Source: Aquitalea denitrificans (lineage in GTDB: Bacteria; Pseudomonadota; Gammaproteobacteria; Burkholderiales; Chromobacteriaceae). Taken from it: DNA of 64,000 nucleotides. Made by a program: the position numbers and the translations under genes. Shown here piece by piece: positions 9,145 through 17,659 of this stretch. The stretch covers positions 186,001 to 250,000 of the forward strand of contig NZ_CP047241.1 in NCBI RefSeq assembly GCF_009856625.1, written 5' to 3'. Below the pieces are notes generated by a model. That model was not told the origin of the DNA and did not search any database. It was given only the letters and a program-made list of their open reading frames with translations. Positions within the stretch are counted from its first letter, which is position 1. Each line of letters begins with the position of its first letter.

Positions 9145-9708
9145 ATGTTGCAAGCCAGGTCGCGTGATTGCCCGCATGCTGGTTTTACCCTGTTTGAAAT
9201 ATTGGTGGTGATGGTGGTCAGCATGATTCTGCTGACCCAGGGACTGCCGGCAATGCAAGGCGTGATGGCCCGTCTGCAACTGCAGGCCCGCAGCCAGTTA
9301 CTGCATGCCAGCCTGATGCTGGCCCGTAGCGAGGCCATTCGTGCCAATCGCCCGGTATGGGTGTGCGCGCTTAACAGCAAGGTCAATCTGGATATTCAGG
9401 GCTGCCAGCCGGAACGCAAGACAAGCTGGCAGGACTGGAGCGAGGGCGTGCTGGTGTTTGCCGATAGCCCGGAACAGGCCCATGGCCGCTACGACAGCGG
9501 CGAGCGGCTACACCACGCGCTGTTTTCCGCCAGCACCATTCAGGTACGTGCCAGCCAGCATGTCTTTGCATTCTCGCCTGCCGGCAGGTTGATGGCTGGC
9601 CAACTGCCGTATTTCGAATTGCGCAGCAGCCAGGGGCAGTGCCACCGCTTGCAACTGCTGGCAGGCGGACGGGCGCAATGGTGTCGTCAGGAGGGTTGCT
9701 GTGCCTGA
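9145..9708 (+). CDS. fimT: FimT/GspH family minor pilin
   Basis: A 187-residue prepilin. The leader ends in a glycine before the N-methylated phenylalanine (HAG/FTLFEILVVMVV), with the required glutamate five residues after the cleavage point and a hydrophobic helix up to about residue 40. The C-terminal part fits the GspH/FimT globular domain. ATG 9145 follows GGAGG at 9133-9137 and is preferred over the GTG at 9109. FimT-type pseudopilins take part in pilus initiation and DNA uptake in related bacteria. It is the first gene of an overlapping five-gene operon. Confidence 0.85.
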   Translation: MLQARSRDCPHAGFTLFEILVVMVVSMILLTQGLPAMQGVMARLQLQARSQLLHASLMLARSEAIRANRPVWVCALNSKVNLDIQGCQPERKTSWQDWSEGVLVFADSPEQAHGRYDSGERLHHALFSASTIQVRASQHVFAFSPAGRLMAGQLPYFELRSSQGQCHRLQLLAGGRAQWCRQEGCCA

Positions 9709-10120
9709 ACTGCACGGAAAGCTTGATGGCTTCAGCTTGCTGGAAGTGCTGCTGACCTTGTTCATCCTGTCCTTTGCCTTGCTGCCGCTGTCCGCCATGG
9801 TGGCCAACAGCCTGCAGCAGGTGCGGGGCAGCGATGCAGCCAGCCGTCTGCTGCTGGCTGCAAGCAATCTGGCCGAGGCACGACAGCTGGAAACCGTCCG
9901 GAATGGCAAGGCAGGGCCATTGGAGGCCGTCACCACTGAGGCCTTGCAGCAGACGGTTCAAACCTTGTGGCCGGATCAATCGCCCTTGCTCGCCCTGACT
10001 TGCCGTGAGCCCGGAGGGCTTCCCGCCACGGTTGCGGCGGCTGACTGTGCTGCTCCTGCACAGTTGTGGTTGCATCTGACCCTTGCCTCCGGGCCGAGCT
10101 GGCAGTTTCCCGTGGATTAG
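9701..10120 (+). CDS. pilV: type IV pilus minor pilin PilV
   Basis: A 139-residue prepilin with leader MPELHGKLDG and mature start FSLLEVLLTLFIL, including the conserved glutamate at mature position 5. The start is GTG, overlapping the fimT stop by 8 bases, with a CAGGAGGG ribosome binding site at 9688-9695. PilV-type proteins are part of the priming complex that starts pilus assembly under the tip. The order fimT-pilV-pilW-pilX supports the name more than the weakly conserved C-terminal domain does. Confidence 0.85.
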   Translation: MPELHGKLDGFSLLEVLLTLFILSFALLPLSAMVANSLQQVRGSDAASRLLLAASNLAEARQLETVRNGKAGPLEAVTTEALQQTVQTLWPDQSPLLALTCREPGGLPATVAAADCAAPAQLWLHLTLASGPSWQFPVD

Positions 10121-10125
10121 CCCAT

Positions 10126-10905
10126 ATGAGCGTCATGCGCGGATTTTCCTTGCTGGAACTGCTGCTGAGCATGACGCTGGGCCTGCTGTTATGCGCCTTG
10201 CTGTTGCCGGTGCTGCAAGCCAGCCTGCATAGCCAGCGCTTTGCGCTGATCCAACTGGATGCCCAGCAGGAAGCCCGCTTTATCTTGCAGCAACTGGGGC
10301 GAGACATCCGCATGGCAGGGAGTTTTGGCTGTGCCGGTCCGGCCCAGTGGCCCGCCGGGCAGGAGCCTGCCATGCCATTGCCAGACAGCAACAGCCTGGC
10401 GCTGCGCTATGCCGATGCGGGAGTGGCTGTCATGCCCGTTGTTGCCGAGGCGGGCAGGCCTGCGTTGCGCCTGCTGCAAGCACCTCCGCCATGGATGCCG
10501 GGACAAGCCCTGTTATTGAGCAGTTGTCACCATATCGACCGGCTGGTGCTGGGGGAGCAAGCCTGGCTGGAAACAGAGGGCGAAACGGTATGGCTGCGGC
10601 TGCCGCCACATCACCCGGTATGGCAAAACCTGAAATTCCATCACCTGTTGTCGCTGGAGCTGCAGCCCTTACGCCAGCTGCGCTATGACTGGCAGTCACC
10701 CGGCAGCCTGTGGTGGCAACAGGATAATGACCCGCCACAGCGCCTGAGCGATGACCTTGCCGGCCTGACAGTGCAGGCGAGGCCAGCAACTGACTGTGCC
10801 AACGGGCTGCGACGCTGGTGGTGGACGGTACAACTGACCATGCAAGGTGGCAGCTTGCCCGCATACCAGATGCAGCTGGCCAGCCGCATGGGGGCGGCAT
10901 GCTGA
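10126..10905 (+). CDS. pilW: type IV pilus minor pilin PilW
   Basis: A 259-residue prepilin with a very short leader (MSVMRG) and mature start FSLLELLLSMTLGLLL. The mature part has the length and late-cysteine pattern of PilW (QARPATDCANGLRRWWW near residue 230). The ATG at 10126 is five bases after the pilV stop. Its end overlaps the start of pilX in an ATGCTGA junction, so translation is probably coupled. PilW belongs to the minor pilin priming complex in the inner membrane and pilus tip. Confidence 0.85.
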   Translation: MSVMRGFSLLELLLSMTLGLLLCALLLPVLQASLHSQRFALIQLDAQQEARFILQQLGRDIRMAGSFGCAGPAQWPAGQEPAMPLPDSNSLALRYADAGVAVMPVVAEAGRPALRLLQAPPPWMPGQALLLSSCHHIDRLVLGEQAWLETEGETVWLRLPPHHPVWQNLKFHHLLSLELQPLRQLRYDWQSPGSLWWQQDNDPPQRLSDDLAGLTVQARPATDCANGLRRWWWTVQLTMQGGSLPAYQMQLASRMGAAC

Positions 10906-11588
10906 ACCGGAACCATCTGAAGCAGCGTGGTGTGGTGCTGCTGACGGCCTTGTTGTGGCTGATGCTGCTGACCGTTGTCACACTCGGCGTCGGGCGCTTG
11001 TTGCGTGATGAACAGCGCATAGGCAGCAATCTGGATGATGCACAGCTGGCCTTCCGTCTGGCAGAAACTGCCTTGCAAGCGGGGGAGGCGGCCTTGCCAA
11101 GGCTGCCGCAACTGGCACGGTTGGGCGCAATGCCGGCGGTGGAACTGAATGGGCCGACTTCTCCCTTTACCCTGACGTGCCGCCAGCCGCGCAATCCGCC
11201 GCCCTGGCAGCAGGGTTTGTGTCTGTCCGCTGCGTTGGCCGGGCAGGCGCATCCTGTACCGTGGCATCAGCGAGATAGCACCGGAGTGGAGCTGCTCCAT
11301 CCCTGTGGCGCAGCCCAGCGCGTGACATTGCAGCCGGTATCCAGTGGCAATTACTGCCCCGGCGTGACACCCGGGCCATGGTATTGGGCAGATCCGCATT
11401 ATCTGATCGAGTTGCTTGACCCGCGTTATCCCTCCCCTGATGGGCGCGGGCTGTTATTCCGCGTCACCGCGCGTGGCTGGGGCAAGCAGGCCGGCAGCGT
11501 GGTCACGCTGCAAAGCCATGTGCTGCTGGAGCCTGTAGGTAGCACTGGCCGCCGGCTGCAGCGGCTGTCATGGCGGGTGCTGCAATGA
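10899..11588 (+). CDS. pilX: type IV pilus assembly protein PilX
   Basis: A 229-residue protein with an N-terminal Q-R-G processing context followed by VVLLTALLWLMLLTVVTLG, typical of PilX, which lacks the F/E pattern of major pilins and keeps a hydrophobic assembly helix. RDEQRIGSNLDDAQLAFRLAE at about residues 35-55 fits the PilX N-terminal domain. It overlaps pilW by 7 bases and the next pilin gene by 4. In many relatives pilX is followed by the adhesin gene pilY1, which is absent here. Confidence 0.8.
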   Translation: MLNRNHLKQRGVVLLTALLWLMLLTVVTLGVGRLLRDEQRIGSNLDDAQLAFRLAETALQAGEAALPRLPQLARLGAMPAVELNGPTSPFTLTCRQPRNPPPWQQGLCLSAALAGQAHPVPWHQRDSTGVELLHPCGAAQRVTLQPVSSGNYCPGVTPGPWYWADPHYLIELLDPRYPSPDGRGLLFRVTARGWGKQAGSVVTLQSHVLLEPVGSTGRRLQRLSWRVLQ

Positions 11589-12010
11589 AGCCAGGACGCA
11601 TGGGAGGCTTCAGTTTGATCGAACTGTTGACGGCGCTGGCCTTGCTGTCATTGCTGCTGGGCCTGGCGGTGCCACCGTTGCGTGGCCATGTGGTGAAAGT
11701 TCGTCAGGCCGAGGCGCGTGTGGCCTTGCTGCAGGCCAGCCATTTCATGGCGCAATGGCGTAGCCAGCATGGGCGCTACACCCAGGGCTCTGGTAGCTGG
11801 CCGGTGCTGCCGGTCAGCGAAACCACACATTACCAGTTGGTTTTTGGTGCACAGGACGGCAATGCCCGCAACGACAGCTTTCAGCTGCGCGCCATACCCA
11901 AAGCGGGTCATGTATGGCTGGGGGAGGACGTGCTGGTGCTGGATCAGGACGGCAATATCAGGCTGTGCGCCAACAATGCCGAAGGGAAACTACGCTGCCG
12001 GGTGGATTAG
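11585..12010 (+). CDS. PilE-like minor pilin
   Basis: A 141-residue prepilin with leader MKPGRMGG and mature start FSLIELLTALALLSLL, with the conserved glutamate at mature position 5. The C-terminal half holds two cysteines (LCANNAEGKLRC) in the position of the pilin disulfide loop. ATG 11585 overlaps the pilX stop as ATGA; an in-frame ATG at 11570 would lengthen the leader to 13 residues. It matches the short PilE-type minor pilins that close fimT-pilV-W-X operons. Whether it helps priming or DNA uptake cannot be told from sequence. Confidence 0.8.
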   Translation: MKPGRMGGFSLIELLTALALLSLLLGLAVPPLRGHVVKVRQAEARVALLQASHFMAQWRSQHGRYTQGSGSWPVLPVSETTHYQLVFGAQDGNARNDSFQLRAIPKAGHVWLGEDVLVLDQDGNIRLCANNAEGKLRCRVD

Positions 12011-12032
12011 CCGGTTTTGTATGGGCGCACGA

Positions 12033-12056
12033 AAAAGCCCGCTGGCGCGGGCTTCA
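12033..12056 (-). terminator. terminator of the efflux operon (minus strand)
   Basis: The arms AAGCCCGC and GCGGGCTT flank a 4-base loop. Read on the minus strand the stem is followed by TTTCG, placing it just after the emrB-type gene. It also separates that operon from the convergent pilin operon. Confidence 0.8.
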
Positions 12057-12059
12057 GGC

Positions 12060-13595
12060 TTAATGCGCGCCGCTGTCGGCCGCACCGCTGGAGGTGAACG
12101 GTGGCCGGGCAAACCACACCAGGGCAATCAGGGCGACAAACATGATGCCGAACAGCCAGAACACCTCGTTGACACCAATCAGTGAGCCCTGACGGGTAAT
12201 TTGCAAGGCGGTGTAGGCCTGCTGCTGGCTGGTGGACATGCCGGTACTCTCCAGCAGGCGGAACCACATCAGGCTGGCCTGATCGTACAGCGTCACATGC
12301 TGGGTGAGCTGGGCGTGGTGCAGGGCTTCGCGCCGGTCCCACAGCGTGGTGGTGATGGAGGTGCCGATACTGCCGGCCAGGATGCGCAGGAAGTTGGACA
12401 GGCTGGAGGCGCTGGCAATCTGGTTCGGGCGCAGGCCGGACAGGGTGATGGTGGTCAGTGGCATGAAGAAGCAGGCCACGCCAATACCCTGGATGAACTG
12501 CGGCCACACCACATAGGCAAAGTTCATCTCCACGTTGAAGGTGCTGCGCCAGAAGAAGCACAGCGCATACACGCTGAAGCTGATGGTGACCAGCCAGCGC
12601 ATGTCCAGCCGGTGTGCATTCTTGCCGATGATGGGCGACAGGAAAACCGGCAGGATGCCGATGGGCGCAGCGGCAAGGCCGGCCCAGGTGGCGGTGTAGC
12701 CCATCTGGGTTTGCAGCATCAAGGGCAGCAGCACCACCGCGCCGAAATACAGCATGAAGCCCAGGCTGATGGCCACGGTGCCCACGGTGAAATTGCGTTT
12801 GGCAAACAGGGTGAGGTCGACAATGGGGTGTTCTTCACCCAGCTCCCAGATCACCAGATAAATCAGCGATACGGCCGAGACAATGGCCAGCACCACGATT
12901 TCGGTGGAGTTGAACCAGTCCAGTTCCTTGCCGCGGTCCAGCATCATTTGCAGCGCGCCCACGCCCACCACCAGCAGGGCCAGGCCCAGCTTGTCGATGG
13001 GCAGATCGATGATGTCGGTCTCGCGCTCCTTGAGGATTTTCCAGCTGATGAAGGCTGCGCCCAGTCCCACCGGCACGTTGATGAAGAAGATCCAGCCCCA
13101 GTGCCAGTTGTCACTAATGACGCCGCCGAGGATCGGGCCGAACACCGGTGCCACAATCACCGTCATCGCCCATAGCGCCAGCGCCAGGCCCTTCTTGGCG
13201 GGTGGATAGCAAGACATCAGCAGGCTTTGCGATAGCGGAATCATCGGCCCGGCCACCGCGCCTTGCAGCACGCGGAACAGGATGAGCATTTCCAGGCTGT
13301 TGGCCATGCCGCACATCCAGGATGTCAGCACGAACAGCAGGGTGGAGATGGTAAACAGTTTCACTTCGCCAATCTGCTTGGCCAGCCAGCCAGTCAGTGG
13401 TACCGCGATGGCATTGGCCACGCCAAACGAGGTAATCACCCAGGTGCCCTGGCTGGTGGCTGCCCCAAGGTTGCCGGAAATGGTGGGCAGCGCGACGTTG
13501 GCAATGGTGGTGTCCAGTACCTGCATGAACACCGACATCGACAGCGCCAGCGTGATCCACACCAGGCGCGAGCCGGTCAGTGGTGGATGTTGCAT
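12060..13595 (-). CDS. emrB: EmrB/QacA-type (DHA2) MFS multidrug efflux permease
   Basis: A 511-residue inner-membrane permease with about 14 predicted helices. It has the DHA2 motif C-like segment QVLDTTIANVALPTISG near residue 27 (motif D1) and SSCLSNFLRI-like late segments. Such permeases export hydrophobic drugs or fatty acids using the proton gradient and work with a periplasmic adaptor and an outer membrane channel. All three parts are encoded here: emrB is last after an OMF gene and emrA, with 61 bases between emrA and emrB. Substrates are unknown; FarAB- or EmrAB-like spectra are possible. Confidence 0.92.
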   Translation of the reverse strand: MQHPPLTGSRLVWITLALSMSVFMQVLDTTIANVALPTISGNLGAATSQGTWVITSFGVANAIAVPLTGWLAKQIGEVKLFTISTLLFVLTSWMCGMANSLEMLILFRVLQGAVAGPMIPLSQSLLMSCYPPAKKGLALALWAMTVIVAPVFGPILGGVISDNWHWGWIFFINVPVGLGAAFISWKILKERETDIIDLPIDKLGLALLVVGVGALQMMLDRGKELDWFNSTEIVVLAIVSAVSLIYLVIWELGEEHPIVDLTLFAKRNFTVGTVAISLGFMLYFGAVVLLPLMLQTQMGYTATWAGLAAAPIGILPVFLSPIIGKNAHRLDMRWLVTISFSVYALCFFWRSTFNVEMNFAYVVWPQFIQGIGVACFFMPLTTITLSGLRPNQIASASSLSNFLRILAGSIGTSITTTLWDRREALHHAQLTQHVTLYDQASLMWFRLLESTGMSTSQQQAYTALQITRQGSLIGVNEVFWLFGIMFVALIALVWFARPPFTSSGAADSGAH

Positions 13596-13656
13596 GAAGA
13601 GATCCTTGCTGCGGTATCCGCGGCCCTGGCTGTGCCAGGACCGCGTGTTGCCGGGA

Positions 13657-14802
13657 TTACTGGGCGTTGGCAGCCAGCAGGCTGGCGACCAGATCGTCGG
13701 CCTGTTTCAGGTCCGGCGTGAGGGCACGGGTTTCCTGCACCGGGTTGTTACGCGCACTCTGGGCCAGGGTAGGACCGTCCTGCTTGCTGGTGTCCACCAC
13801 CGCATCCACCGACAGGCCGACGCGCAGCGGGTGATCCTGCAGCTGCTTCGCGTCCAACTGGATGCGTACCGGCACGCGCTGCACTACCTTGATCCAGTTG
13901 CCGGTGGCGTTTTGTGCCGGCAGCAGCGAGAAGGCACTGCCAGTACCAGCCGACAGGCCTTGCACCTTGCCGTGGTAGCTGACCTTGCTGCCGTACACGT
14001 CGGCGGTCAGTTCCACGTCCTGGCCGATGCGGATCTTGGCCAGCTGTACTTCCTTGAAGTTGGCATCCACCCATACGCTGTCCAGCGGAACCACCACCAT
14101 CAGCGGGGTGCCGGTGGCCACGCGCTGGCCTACCTGCACATTGCGGCGGGCCACATAGCCGGATACCGGTGCCTTCACCTCGGTGCGCTGCAGCGCCAGC
14201 CAGGCTTCCTTCAGCTTGCTGGCGGCACGTTGCACATTAGGCTGCTTGGCCAGCACATCCTTGCCGACCAGTGCATTGGTGGCCTTGGCCTGTTCGCGGG
14301 CGGCATCCAGTGCTGCCTGGGCGGTCTTTACCGCATCGCGGGCGTGGCCCAGTTCCTCGGCCGACATGGCGTCGGTACCGGCCAGGGTTTCGCGGCGCTT
14401 GAGGTCGGACTGGGCTTTACCCAGCTCGGCCTCGCGCTGTGCTGCCTGGGCGGCCAGTTGCTGGGTGCTGGTCATCAGCTGGCGGGTTTCGCGCACGGTT
14501 TGCACGAATTCATTGCGGGCGCGTTCAAACGCCAGCTTGGCATCGCTGTTGTCAAACGCCACCACGGTCTGGCCGCTGTTGACACGGTCGGTGTCCTCGG
14601 CACTGATTTTTACCACCGTACCGGCAACTTCCGGGGTGAGCTGTACCATGTGGCCGGCCACATAGGCGTCGTCAGTGCTTTCCTGATGGCTGAGCACCAG
14701 ACCCCAGTAAACACCGTAGCCGATGGCCAGGGCGGCAATGATGCCAGTGGCGACAAAAAGATTGCGTTTGCGGCTTTTTGCCGTCTCGATCTGCTTATCC
14801 AT
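13657..14802 (-). CDS. emrA: EmrA/HlyD family periplasmic adaptor
   Basis: A 381-residue membrane-fusion protein with one N-terminal transmembrane helix (residues about 12-35), a lipoyl-like half-motif (STDDAYVAGHMVQLTPEVAG), a long coiled coil in the middle (about residues 85-190, rich in Ala/Glu/Gln), the second lipoyl half VKAPVSGYVARRN, and a beta-barrel domain. It links the EmrB-type permease to the outer membrane factor. It lies 11 bases after the OMF stop, so the genes are co-transcribed. Confidence 0.93.
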   Translation of the reverse strand: MDKQIETAKSRKRNLFVATGIIAALAIGYGVYWGLVLSHQESTDDAYVAGHMVQLTPEVAGTVVKISAEDTDRVNSGQTVVAFDNSDAKLAFERARNEFVQTVRETRQLMTSTQQLAAQAAQREAELGKAQSDLKRRETLAGTDAMSAEELGHARDAVKTAQAALDAAREQAKATNALVGKDVLAKQPNVQRAASKLKEAWLALQRTEVKAPVSGYVARRNVQVGQRVATGTPLMVVVPLDSVWVDANFKEVQLAKIRIGQDVELTADVYGSKVSYHGKVQGLSAGTGSAFSLLPAQNATGNWIKVVQRVPVRIQLDAKQLQDHPLRVGLSVDAVVDTSKQDGPTLAQSARNNPVQETRALTPDLKQADDLVASLLAANAQ

Positions 14803-14813
14803 GATGGGTGTCC

Positions 14814-16241
14814 TTAACGGGCTTGTTGGGTGGTTTCACTGGTGGCGAAACCCCCGCCCAGTGCGGTATTCAGCGTGGCCCAGGCCATGCGGTTGGCGGC
14901 GGTGGCGTCAATCTTGCCAGCTTGCTGGTTCAGGTCGGCATCCTGTGCCTGTAGTACCGCCAGCTTGTCGACCAGCCCAGCCTTGAAACGCAGCACGGTG
15001 CTGTCGGATGCCTTGCGGCTCAACTGTGTGGCCTGGTGGGCGTCAGACAGCTGGCCGGCGGTTTTTTGCCAGGTGGACAGGCTGTCGGCGGCATCGCGCA
15101 GGGCATCCAGCACGGTTTGGTTGTAGTTTTCCACCGCCATGTCATAGCGTGCGCGGGTGGAAGCCAGATTGGCCTGCAAGGCGCCGGAGGTGAAGATCGG
15201 CAGGTGGATGGCCGGTGCGATGCCGACTACCTTGGAACCGGCCTTGAACAGGTCCGATGTTTCCAGTGCGGACTGGCCGGCAAAGGCAGTCAGCGACACA
15301 TTGGGGTAGAACTCGGCACGGGCGGCCTTGACCGACTCATTCATCGCTTCCACGCGGGCGCGCTGGGCGGTGATGTCCGGGCGCTGGCCCAGGATATCCA
15401 GCGTCAGGGCTGCGTCCGGCATGGCCGGGGCGGGCTTGAGTGCCGCCGGTTTCAGGCTGTCCAGCGCGTGCGGTGGCTGGCCGGTGAGTGCGGCCAGCGC
15501 GTGGCGGGCATGGTCGGCTTGATCGGCCAGCACGCTGTCTTGCTGGCTGAGCTGTTTCAGGCGGATTTCTGCCTGACGCAGGCTGTCTCCCGGCAGCAGG
15601 CCAGCATTGACGCGGGCCTGGGTCAGCGCCAGCTGACTCTGGGCCAGTTGCTGGCGCGCTTTTAGCAACTGGGCCTGGGCCAGGATGCGTTGCAGACCGG
15701 TGTACTGGGCAATCACTGCCTGGGTGATCACCAGCCTAGCCTGCTGGCCTTCCAGCGCGATGGCCTGCTGGTTGCCGATGGCCGCCTTCACCGCCGCGCG
15801 GTTCTTGCCCCAGAAGTCGATTTCCCAACTGGCGCTCAGCGACAGGGTGTAGACATCATAATAATTACCGCCGATGGGCGAGGGCAGCAGGCCGTACAGC
15901 GAGTAGCGCTCGCGGTCTACGCCGGCATTGGCTTGTACTTGCAGGCCGTCCTTGCTTTCGGTCATGCCGATGGCGCTGCGTGCTTCACGCAGGCGGGCAT
16001 CGGCCAGTTTCAGGCTGGGAGATTGTTGCAGGGCGGTACTGATCAGCTGGTCCAGCGCCGGGTCTGCCAGTTGCTGCCACCAGCCCTGACGTACCTGGGC
16101 GGCTGCATGGCTATCCAGTTGCAGCTGGCTTGCCGTCAGCGGTTTGGCGGGCGCGGTTTCGTCACCGAAACTGGCGCAACCACCCAGCATGGCGGTCAAC
16201 ATCAGCACGCCAGCTGTCTGCTGCCAATTGGGTTTATTCAC
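14814..16241 (-). CDS. NodT-family outer membrane efflux lipoprotein (TolC-like)
   Basis: A 475-residue RND/MFS-type outer membrane factor. The lipoprotein signal peptide ends in the lipobox LGGC (Cys at about residue 22), so the mature protein is lipid-anchored. Two internally repeated coiled-coil-rich halves follow, each starting with a DARLREARSAIG- or DQAD-type helical segment, as in OprM/CmeC. It provides the exit channel for the EmrAB-type pump encoded immediately downstream. A candidate MarR operator lies at 16284-16301 in front of its start. Confidence 0.92.
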   Translation of the reverse strand: MNKPNWQQTAGVLMLTAMLGGCASFGDETAPAKPLTASQLQLDSHAAAQVRQGWWQQLADPALDQLISTALQQSPSLKLADARLREARSAIGMTESKDGLQVQANAGVDRERYSLYGLLPSPIGGNYYDVYTLSLSASWEIDFWGKNRAAVKAAIGNQQAIALEGQQARLVITQAVIAQYTGLQRILAQAQLLKARQQLAQSQLALTQARVNAGLLPGDSLRQAEIRLKQLSQQDSVLADQADHARHALAALTGQPPHALDSLKPAALKPAPAMPDAALTLDILGQRPDITAQRARVEAMNESVKAARAEFYPNVSLTAFAGQSALETSDLFKAGSKVVGIAPAIHLPIFTSGALQANLASTRARYDMAVENYNQTVLDALRDAADSLSTWQKTAGQLSDAHQATQLSRKASDSTVLRFKAGLVDKLAVLQAQDADLNQQAGKIDATAANRMAWATLNTALGGGFATSETTQQAR

Positions 16242-16283
16242 CTTGTGGGTCTCCGGATTCCATCGTGATGGTTGATCGTGTGA

Positions 16284-16301
16284 TAGTCACTTACGTTATT
16301 A
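16284..16301. promoter_or_regulatory. candidate second MarR operator upstream of the efflux genes
   Basis: The 18-base sequence TAGTCACTTACGTTATTA matches the perfect palindrome in front of marR (16843-16860) at 14 of 18 positions. It lies 42 bases upstream of the OMF start codon. The repetition of the same element before both marR and the efflux genes is seen directly; MarR binding is inferred. Confidence 0.65.
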
Positions 16302-16338
16302 TCTGGCGGTGCGCGGCCTTGTCAGGCCTGCTCCGGGT

Positions 16339-16833
16339 CTAGCCGCCCAGTTTTGCCAGCAGCTTGCGCATCATCTTTTCCATCAGCTGCATTTCCTCGG
16401 CATCAAAGTCCTGCCACAGCGCACGGTGACTGGCACGGGATACCGGCAGCAGTTTTTCCACCAGCGCCAGTCCGGCATCGGTCAGCTCCAGGCGGATCTT
16501 GCGTCGGTCTTCGGCGCAGGGAATGCGCGTGGCCCAGCCATTGCGTACCAGTTCGTCGACAATCCGTGTGGCATTGGTGCGCGAGGAGTCCAGCGTGTCG
16601 CTGATGTCTGACGGAAACAGGGTTTGCTGCGGGCAGGCATACATGGCCAGCAGCGACATCCACAACGACTCGTTCAAGCCGTACTCCTTCATGTCTTCAT
16701 TCAGATGACAGGTCAGGCGCGGCAGGATGTGGTAGTACAGCCGGGTGAGGATGACTTCCTGGCGCGGTACGCCGGGGAAGCGGCTTTCGATGCGATCGAT
16801 TGCCTGTTCCAGATGATGGAATGATTTGTTCAT
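16339..16833 (-). CDS. MarR family transcriptional regulator of the efflux operon
   Basis: A 164-residue winged helix-turn-helix regulator. The DNA-binding part includes LFPSDISDTLDSSRTNATRIVDELV-like helices at about residues 70-95 and the wing with EDRRKIRLELTDAG near residue 108, the typical MarR D-x-R-x-x-R pattern. It is first in a minus-strand unit with an OMF, emrA and emrB, the same order as other MarR-controlled Emr operons. A perfect 18-base palindrome sits 9 bases upstream of its start codon, which fits autorepression relieved by efflux substrates. Confidence 0.9.
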   Translation of the reverse strand: MNKSFHHLEQAIDRIESRFPGVPRQEVILTRLYYHILPRLTCHLNEDMKEYGLNESLWMSLLAMYACPQQTLFPSDISDTLDSSRTNATRIVDELVRNGWATRIPCAEDRRKIRLELTDAGLALVEKLLPVSRASHRALWQDFDAEEMQLMEKMMRKLLAKLGG

Positions 16834-16842
16834 GCGTCATTT

Positions 16843-16860
16843 TAGTAACGTGCGTTACTA
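16843..16860. promoter_or_regulatory. perfect palindrome upstream of marR, candidate MarR operator
   Basis: TAGTAACG and CGTTACTA are exact inverted repeats separated by TG. The size and symmetry fit a MarR dimer site, and the location 9 bases before the marR start codon fits autoregulation. A degenerate copy occurs at 16284-16301. Confidence 0.75.
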
Positions 16861-16947
16861 TTTTTCAAGTGATTATTTGCATGAAAGTAATTTCTGGATG
16901 ATCGGATTGTCGCGTGTTCACGACAGGGTGGCTGTGGAGCCAAAGCA

Positions 16948-16970
16948 AACGCCAGGCTTGGCCTGGCGTT
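16948..16970 (-). terminator. terminator downstream of arsC
   Basis: A perfect 9-bp stem (AACGCCAGG / CCTGGCGTT) with a 5-base loop lies 62 bases after the arsC stop. On the minus strand it is followed by TGCTTTGG, which is moderately U-rich, so it may be a modest terminator. It also separates arsC from the marR promoter. Confidence 0.65.
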
Positions 16971-17031
16971 GAGTAGGGGATGTGGGTGCATGTGCTACCG
17001 GTTGATGATGGCGGTACCGCTGGCTGTGACT

Positions 17032-17382
17032 TCAGTGTTGCAGCAGCGCCAGTACCTTCTCTGGCGGGCGGCCCAGTACGGCCTTGTCCTCGCTGACGGC
17101 AATCGGGCGCTCGATCAGCATGGGATTGTCCACCATGGTTTCGATCAGCGAATCGCGCTCCAGCGTGATGTCGTCCAGGCAGAGGGTTTCATATTCCTCT
17201 TCCTTGGTACGCAGCAGATCACGCGGCTCCAGTTGCAGCAGGGTCAGGATGTGGTCCAGTTCGGCGGCGGTGGGCGGGTGTTTCAGGTATTCGATCACCT
17301 CGACCTCGGCACCGGCTTCTTGCAGCAAGGCCAGTGCTTCGCGCGATTTGGAACAGCGCGGGTTATGGTATAGACGGATCAT
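17032..17382 (-). CDS. arsC: arsenate reductase, glutaredoxin-dependent ArsC family
   Basis: A 116-residue thioredoxin-fold protein. The catalytic cysteine is Cys10 in YHNPRCSKSREALALL, followed by the family segments KHPPTAAEL and RTKEEEYETL, and LIERPIAV near residue 92. ArsC-type enzymes reduce arsenate to arsenite using glutathione and glutaredoxin; YfgD-like relatives share the fold and may have other roles. ATG 17382 is chosen because the Cys motif should lie near the N-terminus; a GTG/ATG at 17451 would add an unrelated 23 residues. No arsenite pump or arsR is nearby, so an arsenic role is uncertain. Confidence 0.85.
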   Translation of the reverse strand: MIRLYHNPRCSKSREALALLQEAGAEVEVIEYLKHPPTAAELDHILTLLQLEPRDLLRTKEEEYETLCLDDITLERDSLIETMVDNPMLIERPIAVSEDKAVLGRPPEKVLALLQH

Positions 17383-17659
17383 GGAGGGTCTCCCTTGTGG
17401 TTTTGGTGGGGCGGGAAGAGGGTCTGCCGCGCCTGCCCTCCGGGTGGGCACAACGGGTGTGCCAGCAGTCAGCCGGGCAGGACAGTGACTTCCATCTTAG
17501 ACAGAAAACTTTTTCTTTGTGTAGCTGCAATGCCATGCTGGCCTGCAACATTTCTGCGGCGCGCATTCTCGCTCAGACCGCGGCATGCGCCAAGGGTTTG
17601 GCTTTTGCGGCGACGGAACGGTAACATGTGCCGCCCCCACCGCCCTTGATCGGATTCTC

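Noticed and set aside
13282..14817. A 511-codon open frame on the plus strand opposite emrA and the start of emrB
   Set aside because: It mirrors the codon pattern of the efflux genes and has no recognisable domain. The minus-strand genes have clear family matches.
16948..16970. Palindrome near arsC as an ArsR operator
   Set aside because: It lies downstream of arsC, not at its promoter, and behaves like a terminator stem. No arsR gene is nearby.
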